DNA of 27,020 nt from JAJYTL01 sp046705265 (GTDB taxonomy: Bacteria > Pseudomonadota > Alphaproteobacteria > Ferrovibrionales > Ferrovibrionaceae): contig JBJKQL010000158.1 in the NCBI GenBank assembly GCA_046705265.1, forward strand, positions 1 to 27,020, written 5' to 3'. Shown piece by piece: positions 1 through 6,692 of this stretch (position 1 is its first letter; the number at the start of each line of letters is the position of its first letter). The position numbers were made by a program, and so were the translations under genes. Below the pieces are notes generated by a model. That model was not told the origin of the DNA and did no database searches. It worked only from the letters and a program-made list of their open reading frames with translations.

Positions 1-68
1 TCAACCGCCCGAATCCTGATCGCTTCCAGCGTCTTGTGATCCAGCTTGCGCGCGTCTTGCCTCGCCAT
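1..68 (-). CDS. IS630-family-like transposase, N-terminus only
   Basis: Reading leftward from the ATG at 66-68, the first 22 residues start MARQDARKLDHKTLEAIRI and stay open to the window edge. This resembles the N-terminus of IS630-family (Tc1/mariner-like) transposases, where it precedes a helix-turn-helix that binds the element ends. The DDE catalytic domain would lie outside the window, so intactness cannot be judged. A near-consensus promoter (75-103) ends so close to the ATG that the message may be leaderless. The surrounding ~300 bases are clearly more AT-rich than the rest of the window, as expected for a recent insertion. The family call rests on recalled similarity of a very short stretch; another HTH protein is possible. 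Confidence 0.55.
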   Translation of the reverse strand, partial: MARQDARKLDHKTLEAIRIRAV

Positions 69-74
69 CCAATC

Positions 75-103
75 ACTATACACTAATTCAAACACAATGT
101 GAA
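75..103 (-). promoter_or_regulatory. Sigma-70-like promoter of the IS630-like transposase
   Basis: On the minus strand a -35 TTCACA (98-103, five of six consensus bases) and a -10 TATAGT (75-80, five of six) are separated by exactly 17 bases. The predicted start of transcription falls on or next to the A of the transposase ATG (68). No Shine-Dalgarno can therefore be transcribed. Confidence 0.55.
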
Positions 104-108
104 GATAC

Positions 109-246
109 TTATGAACTGATTAGTAAGAATGGTTTCGTCCTCCGAGCTAACGAAACGAGGTTCGATGGATTGTCTTCGATCCACTGCCGCAACTTGCCAA
201 ATAGGGCCATGAATGTAACAGCTGCGAAGAAATCTTTGCCCGTCAT
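109..246 (-). CDS. Small hypothetical protein (45 aa), possibly truncated
   Basis: A 45-codon frame starts at ATG 244-246, seven bases after a good ribosome-binding site (GGGAGGCGGG in the minus direction), and ends at TAA 109-111. The protein begins MTGKDFFAAVTF and contains a basic/aromatic stretch (GKLRQWIEDNP) and a hydrophobic tail. I do not recognise a family. The last codons are AT-rich and abut the IS630-like element, so the natural C-terminus may have been replaced when the element inserted. The ribosome-binding site supports translation; a gene remnant or chance ORF remains possible. Confidence 0.4.
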   Translation of the reverse strand: MTGKDFFAAVTFMALFGKLRQWIEDNPSNLVSLARRTKPFLLISS

Positions 247-457
247 CGCCCGCCTCCCGTGTCAGCGACTGCCCCGCCTCCGGGAAGGTTCGAAACCAAC
301 GTCAGCTAGTTCACTTAAGCACATCCTGCGCCTCGCGATAACTTACTCTGGTTCACGCCGCCTCGAATGCTGCTAGACTGAGCCTTAGTCCGTGGTCGCC
401 CTGGGCGAAGTGTGCCTTGCGCGATCGATGCTGTTATGTCTCAATCCCAGCCCTTCC

Positions 458-814
458 ATGCCCGTGCGGCCCGATCATTTTCGCTTTTCCATCCGCATCA
501 AGGTCGGCGAGGCCAAGACCTTGGGGCCGGGCAAGATCGCGCTCCTTGAAGGCATTGCGAGGCAAGGTTCGATCGCCGCTGCGGCGCGCGAGATGGCGAT
601 GTCCTATCGCCGCGCCTGGCTTCTGATCGACGATCTGAATCGCGCCTTCCGCAAGCCGCTGGTCGAAACCGCCCCCGGCGAGCGCCAGGGCTCGCGGCTC
701 ACCGCGCTCGGGTCTCAGGTGGTCGCTGATTACCGCGCCATCGAGGCCAAGGCCGAAGCCGCCTGCCGGCGCGAGATCACCGGCCTGAAAAAGGCGCTCG
801 CCCGCCGCGAATAA
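458..814 (+). CDS. ModE-type winged-helix transcriptional regulator, DNA-binding domain only
   Basis: A LysR-type winged helix matching the N-terminal domain of ModE, the molybdate-responsive repressor/activator: LGPGKIALLEGIARQGSIAA is followed by an AAREMAMSYRRAW recognition helix and the wing. From the chosen ATG the protein is 118 aa, which leaves no room for the TOBE (molbindin) domains of full-length ModE. Many alphaproteobacteria encode such one-domain ModE homologues. It lies just upstream of a ModE-box-like palindrome and a molybdate/tungstate-type transporter, so it probably controls that operon. The start is uncertain: GTG 392 and ATG 428 are also in frame. ATG 458 fits the family N-terminus best, but none has a clear Shine-Dalgarno. 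Confidence 0.8.
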   Translation: MPVRPDHFRFSIRIKVGEAKTLGPGKIALLEGIARQGSIAAAAREMAMSYRRAWLLIDDLNRAFRKPLVETAPGERQGSRLTALGSQVVADYRAIEAKAEAACRREITGLKKALARRE

Positions 815-844
815 AAATCACTCCCCAGCTATATACCAATGGAT

Positions 845-866
845 ACTATATTCAAACAGATATAGT
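845..866. promoter_or_regulatory. Candidate ModE-box operator
   Basis: A perfect inverted repeat: half-site ACTATAT (845-851), 8-base spacer, half-site ATATAGT (860-866). The TATAT-N8-ATATA layout is that of known ModE/Mop boxes. It lies between the ModE-like regulator and the transporter operon, 60 bases before the binding-protein ATG. A partial copy, CTATATA, starts at 829. Binding by the neighbouring regulator is inferred. Confidence 0.6.
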
Positions 867-926
867 AAAGCGCCGGCGCGCGGGCTATAGTCGCCGCGGC
901 TTTCGGCTCACGGCGGGGAAAATAAG

Positions 927-1850
927 ATGGATCAAACGCGGCGTCATTTTCTGCGATCCGGCCTCGCGGTGGCGACGGCATCCGGCGCGGGGCCGGCGCT
1001 CGCCAGGAGCCTTGTTCCGTTCGATCTCGCCTTCGCCGGCTCCATGGGCGCCGTCATGAACGGCCCGATCAAGGAACAAGCGGCGAGGGATCTCGGCATC
1101 GCGCTTCGAGGCCGCGCGCAGGGCGCCTACAGCCTCGCCCATTTGATCGTCGGCGGCAGCATCCGGCCCGATGCCTTCGTCTCGGTCACCGCTGGGCCGA
1201 TGACGCTTGTACTCAAAGCGAGGAAGGCGGCCAGAGCGCTTGCCGTCGCCCGCACCGAAATGGTCATCGCCTATAGCCCGGAGAGCCGTTTCGCGAAACG
1301 TTTCGCGGTGGCCGACCGGCCGGACGGCGAGCCGTGGTGGAAGATTCTGGAGGCACCTGGTCTTCGCTTCGGCCGCACCGATCCGCGTATCGATCCCTTG
1401 GGGGTGAACACGCTGTTTCTGTTTCAGCTCGCGGCGCGCCATTACCATGAGCCCGATCTCCTGCAATACGTTCTGCATGGCGCCGTCGATCCGGCGCAGA
1501 TATTCCCTGAGCCGCAACTCATGGCGCGGCTGCAAGGCGGCCAGATCGACGCCGCGAGCGCCTATGCCACGCAGCCGCCGCCCCTGAATCTGCCCTCGCT
1601 TCGGCTTCCGGCCGCGATCGACCTCGGTGACCCGGCGGATGCGGCGAATTACGACAGGGCTTCGGTCACGATCGACGGCAAGACCTTGCGGCCCTCGCCG
1701 CTTGTCTTCTATGGTGCGGCGCTGAACGCGGCGAAGAATCCGGCGCTCGCCCGGCGTTTCATTCATTGGCTCCGCTCTCCCGCCGTCGCTCGCATCTTCC
1801 AGCGTTACCATTATGATCTGCCGGATGGCGCGGCTCCGCTCTTCGCCTGA
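927..1850 (+). CDS. Tat-exported molybdate/tungstate-type ABC substrate-binding protein
   Basis: A 307-aa periplasmic binding protein that should capture an oxyanion for the adjacent ABC permease and ATPase. The N-terminus carries a twin-arginine signal (RRHFLRSG, residues 5-12) with probable cleavage after PALA near residue 26. The mature part resembles the ModA/WtpA superfamily: an AGSMGAV start of the binding fold, then EMVIAYSPES and PWWKILEAPGLRFGRTDP with a DPLGV turn. These WtpA-like blocks favour tungstate or molybdate, but specificity cannot be fixed from sequence alone. The start ATG follows a GGCGGGG ribosome-binding site. The gene overlaps the permease gene by 38 bases, and a ModE-box-like operator lies upstream. 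Confidence 0.78.
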   Translation: MDQTRRHFLRSGLAVATASGAGPALARSLVPFDLAFAGSMGAVMNGPIKEQAARDLGIALRGRAQGAYSLAHLIVGGSIRPDAFVSVTAGPMTLVLKARKAARALAVARTEMVIAYSPESRFAKRFAVADRPDGEPWWKILEAPGLRFGRTDPRIDPLGVNTLFLFQLAARHYHEPDLLQYVLHGAVDPAQIFPEPQLMARLQGGQIDAASAYATQPPPLNLPSLRLPAAIDLGDPADAANYDRASVTIDGKTLRPSPLVFYGAALNAAKNPALARRFIHWLRSPAVARIFQRYHYDLPDGAAPLFA

Positions 1851-2637
1851 GACAAAGCCCAGTCCCGCCGCCGCTCGCCCTTGGCTGCGACGGGCGGGGC
1901 TGGCGCTTTTCGTCGTCGCGCTGCTTTATCCCTTCAGTGGGCTTTTCGCTCCGGTCGGACCGTGGCAATGGAACGGCGACATCCCGGGCTCGACATTGGC
2001 CTCGGTCGCGACCTCGCTCGAACTCACGGCCATCGCCCTTGTCGTCATTGCCGCGATCGGCACGCCGGTCGCTTGGCATCTCGCGCGAAAAAGCGGGCGC
2101 CGCTCGATTCTTTGGGAAGCGGCGATCCTGGTCTCGGTGCTGGTGCCGCCCCTGGCGCTTGGCATTCTGCTCTCACTTGCCTTCGGGCCCGAGACCTGGA
2201 TCGGGCGCCTTCTTCTCCATCTTGGCCTCGCGAGCGCCAACAGCCCTCTCGCCTTCGCGGTGACGCAAATCTATGTCGGCATGGGCTATTACATCTTGGC
2301 GGCGCGCGCCGCCTTCAGCGCCGTCCCGGCCGAACTCGAAACCATGGCGGCGCTTCTCGGGCGAAGCCCGGCGCAGGTCTTCTGGCGCGTCACCTTTCCG
2401 CTCTCGCGCCTCGGGCTTGCCGCTGCGCTCAGCATCGCCTGGGTGCGCACCCTTGGCGAATTTGGCGCCATCGTCGTCACCGCCTATTACCCCGCCGGCA
2501 TGCCGGTGCAACTCTGGATCAACCTGCAGGATCGCGGCCTGCCGGCGGTGATGCCGCTTCTCGTAGTGTTTCTGTTGTGCGCATTGCCCTTGCCCTGGCT
2601 CGCCTACATTCTCGCGCGGCGGGCCGCTCATGCTTGA
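1813..2637 (+). CDS. Molybdate/tungstate-type ABC transporter permease
   Basis: A 274-aa inner-membrane protein with about six hydrophobic segments and the binding-protein-dependent transport fold of the ModB/WtpB/CysU type. The EAA coupling loop, which contacts the ATPase, is visible as ELETMAALLGRSPAQVFWRV (about residues 175-194), followed by FPLSRLGLAAALSIAW and RTLGEFGAI, blocks typical of ModB/WtpB. The ATG at 1813 lies inside the binding-protein gene; a second in-frame ATG at 1825 would shorten the protein by four residues. The stop overlaps the ATPase start by eight bases, indicating translational coupling in a three-gene operon. Confidence 0.83.
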   Translation: MICRMARLRSSPETKPSPAAARPWLRRAGLALFVVALLYPFSGLFAPVGPWQWNGDIPGSTLASVATSLELTAIALVVIAAIGTPVAWHLARKSGRRSILWEAAILVSVLVPPLALGILLSLAFGPETWIGRLLLHLGLASANSPLAFAVTQIYVGMGYYILAARAAFSAVPAELETMAALLGRSPAQVFWRVTFPLSRLGLAAALSIAWVRTLGEFGAIVVTAYYPAGMPVQLWINLQDRGLPAVMPLLVVFLLCALPLPWLAYILARRAAHA

Positions 2638-3328
2638 CGCCCACATCGTCAAGAAGCGGCGAAGCATCACCGTTGACATCCGTTTCCGCGCCGCCGCTGG
2701 CGAACGGCTCGCGATCTTCGGCCCATCCGGCGCCGGCAAAAGCTCGATCCTGTCCTGCATCGCCGGGCTGGACCAGCCGGATCAAGGCGAGATCCGGGTT
2801 GGCGGGCAGGTCTATTTTCCGCCGCCGCTCGCGCTGAATCAGCGTTTTCTCGCCTATCTGACGCAAAAGGACCTCTTGTTTCCGCACCTTTCCGTGGCGG
2901 AGAACGTGTGCTTTGGACTGCCCAGGGAGAGCGCGCGGAAAAACCGCGACTGGCTCGCCGAGCTACGCCAAAGGCTCGGTCTCGACGTACTATGGCATGT
3001 GCCGGCGCGAAGCCTTTCCGGCGGTCAGGCACGCCGCGCCGCCCTCGCCCGCATGCTCGCACGCCGCCCGCCGCTGGTATTGTTGGACGAGCCCTTCACC
3101 GGCCTCGACCGCCAAGTGGTACGCGAGTTGATCGGCCTGCTCGATCGCTGGCAGAAACGGCTTCGCTTCACCCTGGTTCTGGTCGGTCACGAGGCCGAGG
3201 TGGTGGAGCGCCTATGCCCACGCGTCTTGGCTCTGGAAAAAGGCCGCGTGGTTCAGGAAGGTTCGTTCGAGGCGCTGCGGGAGAAGCCCGCGACGGCGAC
3301 CTTGGCTCAGCTTCTCGCGCCGCTTTAA
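2630..3328 (+). CDS. ABC transporter ATP-binding protein of the molybdate/tungstate type
   Basis: A 232-aa ATPase that should power the preceding permease. Walker A is GPSGAGKS (near residues 31-38), followed by a Q-loop region at YLTQKDLLFPHL, the signature LSGGQARRAALAR, Walker B LVLLDEPF and the H-loop in LVLVGHEAEV. The LFPHLSV block is typical of ModC/CysA-type importers. Classical ModC is about 350 aa because of a C-terminal TOBE domain that senses molybdate. This protein ends right after the nucleotide-binding domain, so trans-inhibition by substrate is not expected. It is last in the operon; the LapA-like gene beyond is convergent. Confidence 0.85.
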   Translation: MLDAHIVKKRRSITVDIRFRAAAGERLAIFGPSGAGKSSILSCIAGLDQPDQGEIRVGGQVYFPPPLALNQRFLAYLTQKDLLFPHLSVAENVCFGLPRESARKNRDWLAELRQRLGLDVLWHVPARSLSGGQARRAALARMLARRPPLVLLDEPFTGLDRQVVRELIGLLDRWQKRLRFTLVLVGHEAEVVERLCPRVLALEKGRVVQEGSFEALREKPATATLAQLLAPL

Positions 3329-3362
3329 GACCGCGTTTCGGCGGCCTGGGCGGAGCCGCCAT

Positions 3363-3656
3363 TCATGATCGGAAGTGATCGTCCGGCGATCGTCCGGCGG
3401 CTTTTTCCGCCTTCAATGCCTTGATTTCGCGCCGCCTCTCGCGCGCTTCCCGACGCCAGCGCCGGCCGGCCCACCAGGCGCCGACCATGCCGACAACCAA
3501 GCCGATCAGGATGCCAACGAAAAAGACCTGATAAAGCGGCAGTTCCGCGGTCCAAGGCAGCGGATAGAAGTTGACCGGAACGCGCGCCCGGTTCGCGATC
3601 GCGAGAAGCGCAACGATCAGCGCGACCGGCGCGCCAATCCACAACGCCGGTTTCAT
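3363..3656 (-). CDS. LapA-domain (DUF1049) inner-membrane protein
   Basis: A 97-aa protein with two hydrophobic helices (about residues 5-21 and 43-65) around a short periplasmic segment containing RARVPVNFYPLPW, then a basic, charged cytoplasmic tail (RRWRREARERRREIKALKAEKA) that may form a coiled coil. This is the DUF1049/LapA layout. In enterobacteria LapA helps regulate LPS amount through LpxC degradation, but alphaproteobacterial members are only distantly related and their role is uncertain. The gene is the last of a leftward series (aroA, cmk, rpsA, ihfB, this gene), 29 bases after ihfB and probably co-transcribed with it. Confidence 0.8.
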   Translation of the reverse strand: MKPALWIGAPVALIVALLAIANRARVPVNFYPLPWTAELPLYQVFFVGILIGLVVGMVGAWWAGRRWRREARERRREIKALKAEKAAGRSPDDHFRS

Positions 3657-3685
3657 CGCCGTGCCCGCTTCCGGCCCGACGGCGC

Positions 3686-3979
3686 TTAGCTGCCGCCGCC
3701 TGAGCGGTTGAGCCGCTCACGCAGATCCTTGCCGGTCTTGAAAAAGGGAACGTGTTTTTCGCCGACTTCGACGGCTGCGCCGGTGCGTGGGTTGCGGCCG
3801 ACGCGCGCCGGCCGTTCTTTGACCGAAAAGGCGCCAAAGCCGCGTAATTCCACCCGATCGCCACGTGCGAGCGCGGCGGAAATTTCATCGAATACCGTCG
3901 CGACAACCCGTTCGATATCACGATGATAAAGGTGCGGATTGCGCTCGGCGAGCCGCAAGATCAATTCGGACTTGATCAT
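3686..3979 (-). CDS. ihfB: Integration host factor subunit beta
   Basis: A 97-aa HU/IHF-family DNA-bending protein. The HU fold is evident: an N-terminal helical part (MIKSELILRLAERNPHLYHR), the conserved ELRGFGAFSVKERPARVGRN, and the beta-arm tip GRNPRTG, whose proline intercalates at DNA kinks. Starting MIKSELI and lying next to rpsA are typical of the beta subunit, which pairs with IhfA. The ATG at 3977-3979 follows an AGGAA ribosome-binding site; the frame extends 36 codons further upstream, but that part matches nothing in the family. A 197-base gap separates it from rpsA. Confidence 0.93.
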   Translation of the reverse strand: MIKSELILRLAERNPHLYHRDIERVVATVFDEISAALARGDRVELRGFGAFSVKERPARVGRNPRTGAAVEVGEKHVPFFKTGKDLRERLNRSGGGS

Positions 3980-4157
3980 TTCCTGCCCCGTTTTTGCCGC
4001 CACCCTTGTGCACGGACGCGCTATCACACGGCACCGCTCCTCGCTGCCGAGAGGGGACCAGAGCCGCTCCAGGCTCAAAGCTGCCAAACCGGGCTAAGGC
4101 CGTCAAGGATAAGTCGTTCAACGGTCGCAATATTTTCGACGCCAAGGCAATCGTCGT

Positions 4158-4176
4158 GCGGCCGGATGAGGGCCGC
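4158..4176 (-). terminator. Stem-loop directly after rpsA stop
   Basis: GCGGCC (4158-4163) and GGCCGC (4171-4176) form a perfect six-base-pair stem with a seven-base loop, starting the base after the rpsA TAA. No U-tract follows in the transcript direction. It may be a weak terminator, a 3'-end stabiliser, or a partial block that lowers read-through into ihfB. Confidence 0.35.
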
Positions 4177-5946
4177 TTACTTGTTCGTCGTACTCTTATC
4201 GCCCTTGTCCGCTTCCTCCGGAGTTTCGTTTTCCGCCTCGGCTCGCGCACGGGCACGGCTCATCGCCGCGCCCAGGATGTCGCCAAGCGAGGCGCCGCTG
4301 TCAGACGAGCCGTAGGCGGCGACTGCCTCCTTTTCCTCGGCCACCTCGCGGGCCTTGATCGAGAGCGTGATCTTGCGGCTCTTCGAATCGACGGCGGTGA
4401 TCTTGGCGTCTACCTTCTGGCCGACGGCGAAACGCTCGGGCCGTTGCTCGCTGCGGTCGCGGGCGAGTTCCGCCTTGCGGATGAACCCGGTGAGCCCACC
4501 GACGAGCGCAACATCGATGCCGTTGTCCTGCACGGCCGTAACCTCGCCGGTCACCACGTCGCCCTTGTTCAGGCTGGAGGAAGCGAAGGGATCGCTCTTC
4601 ATCTGCTTGATGCCGAGGGCGATGCGCTCTTTCTCGACGTCGACGTCAAGCACCTGGGCCTTCACCACGGCACCCTTCTTGTAATCCTGAATCGCCTGCT
4701 CGCCAGGCTGGTCCCAAGAGAGATCGGAGAGATGCACCATGCCATCGACGCCGCTGTCGAGACCGATGAAGAGCCCGAACTCAGTGATGTTCTTGATCTC
4801 ACCCTCGACCACCGTGCCCGACGGATGGCTGGCGGCAAAAGTCTCCCACGGATTGGCAAGGCACTGCTTGAGCCCGAGCGAAATACGGCGCTTGTGCGGG
4901 TCCACCTCGAGCACCATGACCTCGACTTCCTGGCTCGTTGAGACGATCTTGCCGGGATGGACGTTCTTCTTGGTCCAGCTCATCTCGGAGACATGCACCA
5001 AACCCTCGACGCCCGGTTCGAGCTCGACGAATGCGCCATAGTCGGTGATGTTGGTCACCCGTCCGGTGAACTTGGCTCCGACCGGATATTTCGCCTCGAC
5101 ACCTTCCCAAGGATCGGCCTCGAGCTGCTTCATGCCGAGCGAAATGCGCTGGGTTTCGGCGTTGAGGCGGATGACCTGCACCTTCACGGTCTGGCCGATG
5201 GACAGAATCTCGGAGGGATGGTTGACCCGCCGCCAAGCGATGTCGGTGACGTGCAAGAGGCCGTCAACGCCGCCGAGATCGACGAAGGCGCCATAATCGG
5301 TGATGTTCTTGACCACGCCCTCGAGAACCTGGCCCTCGCGCAGATTGGCGACCAACTCGCTGCGCGCCTCGGCCCGGCTTTCCTCGAGCACGGCCCGGCG
5401 CGACACGACGATATTGCCGCGGCGGCGGTCCATTTTCAGGATCTGAAACGGCTGCGGCGGCCCCATCAGCGGGTTGATGTCACGCACTGGGCGAACGTCG
5501 ACCTGGCTGCCCGGCAAGAACGCCACGGCACCCGAAAGATCGACCGTGAAACCGCCCTTGACGCGGCCGAAGATCACGCCTTCAACCCGCTGGCCGCCGG
5601 CAAACGCCTGCTCCAGTTTCTCCCACGCCTCTTCGCGGCGAGCCTTATCGCGCGAGAGGACGGCCTCGCCGTGTGCGTTCTCGATGCGCTCGAGATAGAC
5701 GTCGACGACATCGCCGACCTTGACCTCGGCGCCATGGCCATGCTGGCTGAACTCCTTCAGCGGAATCCGGCCTTCCGACTTCAGCCCGACATCGATGGTG
5801 GCGTGATCGTTCTCGATCGCGATCACGGTCCCCTTGACGACCGACCCTTCGATAGCGCCGGCGGCGCCATAGCTTTCGTCCAAAAGGGCGGCGAAGTTTT
5901 CCTCGCCGGGCGGCATCTCCCCGCTTGCTGTTGCGGTCTTGGCCAT
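4177..5946 (-). CDS. rpsA: 30S ribosomal protein S1
   Basis: A 589-aa S1 protein that helps the 30S subunit bind and unfold mRNA at initiation. Six S1/OB-fold repeats can be followed at roughly residues 33-101, 119-184, 205-273, 290-360, 377-447 and 462-531. Repeats 3 and 4 are closest to each other (both have NITDYGAFVDL/VEL and GLLHV/GLVHV), as expected for the RNA-binding repeats. A charged tail of about 50 residues (ARARAEAENETPEEADKGDK) ends the protein; length and layout are normal for alphaproteobacteria. The ATG follows AAGAAGGAAG. The 113-base gap from cmk contains complementary six-base segments that could fold the leader. Confidence 0.96.
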   Translation of the reverse strand: MAKTATASGEMPPGEENFAALLDESYGAAGAIEGSVVKGTVIAIENDHATIDVGLKSEGRIPLKEFSQHGHGAEVKVGDVVDVYLERIENAHGEAVLSRDKARREEAWEKLEQAFAGGQRVEGVIFGRVKGGFTVDLSGAVAFLPGSQVDVRPVRDINPLMGPPQPFQILKMDRRRGNIVVSRRAVLEESRAEARSELVANLREGQVLEGVVKNITDYGAFVDLGGVDGLLHVTDIAWRRVNHPSEILSIGQTVKVQVIRLNAETQRISLGMKQLEADPWEGVEAKYPVGAKFTGRVTNITDYGAFVELEPGVEGLVHVSEMSWTKKNVHPGKIVSTSQEVEVMVLEVDPHKRRISLGLKQCLANPWETFAASHPSGTVVEGEIKNITEFGLFIGLDSGVDGMVHLSDLSWDQPGEQAIQDYKKGAVVKAQVLDVDVEKERIALGIKQMKSDPFASSSLNKGDVVTGEVTAVQDNGIDVALVGGLTGFIRKAELARDRSEQRPERFAVGQKVDAKITAVDSKSRKITLSIKAREVAEEKEAVAAYGSSDSGASLGDILGAAMSRARARAEAENETPEEADKGDKSTTNK

Positions 5947-6059
5947 ATGACTTCCTTCTTTACGACCCTCGCGGGCCGGCTATCAGTCGCTTGCGGTTCT
6001 TCCCTTCCGCTTCTCCCGGAATGGATTGGAGACAGCGAAAGGAGCAGGAAGAAAACCGC

Positions 6060-6692
6060 TCACAACCTACGTTGGATGTAATCTTTCGCTTTATTGAAGG
6101 CCCCTTCTATATCCAAATCTGAAGTATCGAGCAAGTAGGCATCCGGTGCGGCCCGCAAAGGGGCCACGGCGCGGCCCTGATCGCGGGCATCGCGGGCCTT
6201 GATTTCGACGAGAATTTCGTGCTCGTTAACCTCCTTGCCTTGGGTCGAGAGTTCGAGAAAGCGGCGCCTGGCGCGGATTTCCGACCGCGCCGTGACGAAA
6301 ATCTTGATCTCGGCGTTGGGGCAGACCACGGTGCCGATATCGCGACCATCGAGGACCGCCCCAGTGGCACCGCCCGGCGGTTTCGCCGCAAAATCCCGCT
6401 GATAGCCGAGAAGCGCTGCGCGGACCGCCGGGATCGCCGCGAGGGCCGATGCCGTCGCTCCGACCGCCTGTTCGCGCAGCTCCGGCTCGGCAAGGTCATA
6501 AGACGCGATGCCGCGCGCCGCCCGCTCGGCCGCCAGGGCATCCGCCACGTCCGTGCCCTGTCGCAACATATAAAGCGCGACGGCGCGATAAAGCGCGCCG
6601 GAATCGAGATAGGCGAAGCCGAAATACCGCGCGAGACGTTTCGCGAGCGTGCCTTTCCCAGCCGCGACTGGACCGTCGATGGCAACGATCAC
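6060..6692 (-). CDS. cmk: Cytidylate kinase
   Basis: A 210-aa cytosolic kinase converting CMP or dCMP to the diphosphate with ATP. The P-loop GPVAAGKGT (residues 7-15) opens the protein. LDSGALYRAVAL is the CMP-binding helix typical of bacterial Cmk, VLDGRDIGTVVCPNAEIKIF the nucleotide-binding core, and RARRRFLEL plus DARDQGRAVAPL form the lid region. The start is GTG at 6690-6692, overlapping the aroA TGA as GTGA, so translation is coupled to aroA. Alphaproteobacteria commonly keep aroA-cmk-rpsA together, as here. Confidence 0.95.
   Translation of the reverse strand: MIVAIDGPVAAGKGTLAKRLARYFGFAYLDSGALYRAVALYMLRQGTDVADALAAERAARGIASYDLAEPELREQAVGATASALAAIPAVRAALLGYQRDFAAKPPGGATGAVLDGRDIGTVVCPNAEIKIFVTARSEIRARRRFLELSTQGKEVNEHEILVEIKARDARDQGRAVAPLRAAPDAYLLDTSDLDIEGAFNKAKDYIQRRL

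Noticed and set aside
170..376. Plus-strand 68-codon ORF near the left edge
   Set aside because: It starts at TTG without a ribosome-binding site and lies opposite a small ORF that has a good one; composition looks random.
885..1811. Long minus-strand ORF opposite the binding-protein gene
   Set aside because: Arginine-rich shadow frame of a GC-rich gene; the plus-strand protein has a clear Tat signal and family motifs.
4957..6081. 374-codon plus-strand ORF antisense to rpsA, with another at 3994-4941
   Set aside because: Both mirror the strongly conserved rpsA frame and have no recognisable domains; typical GC-rich antisense frames.
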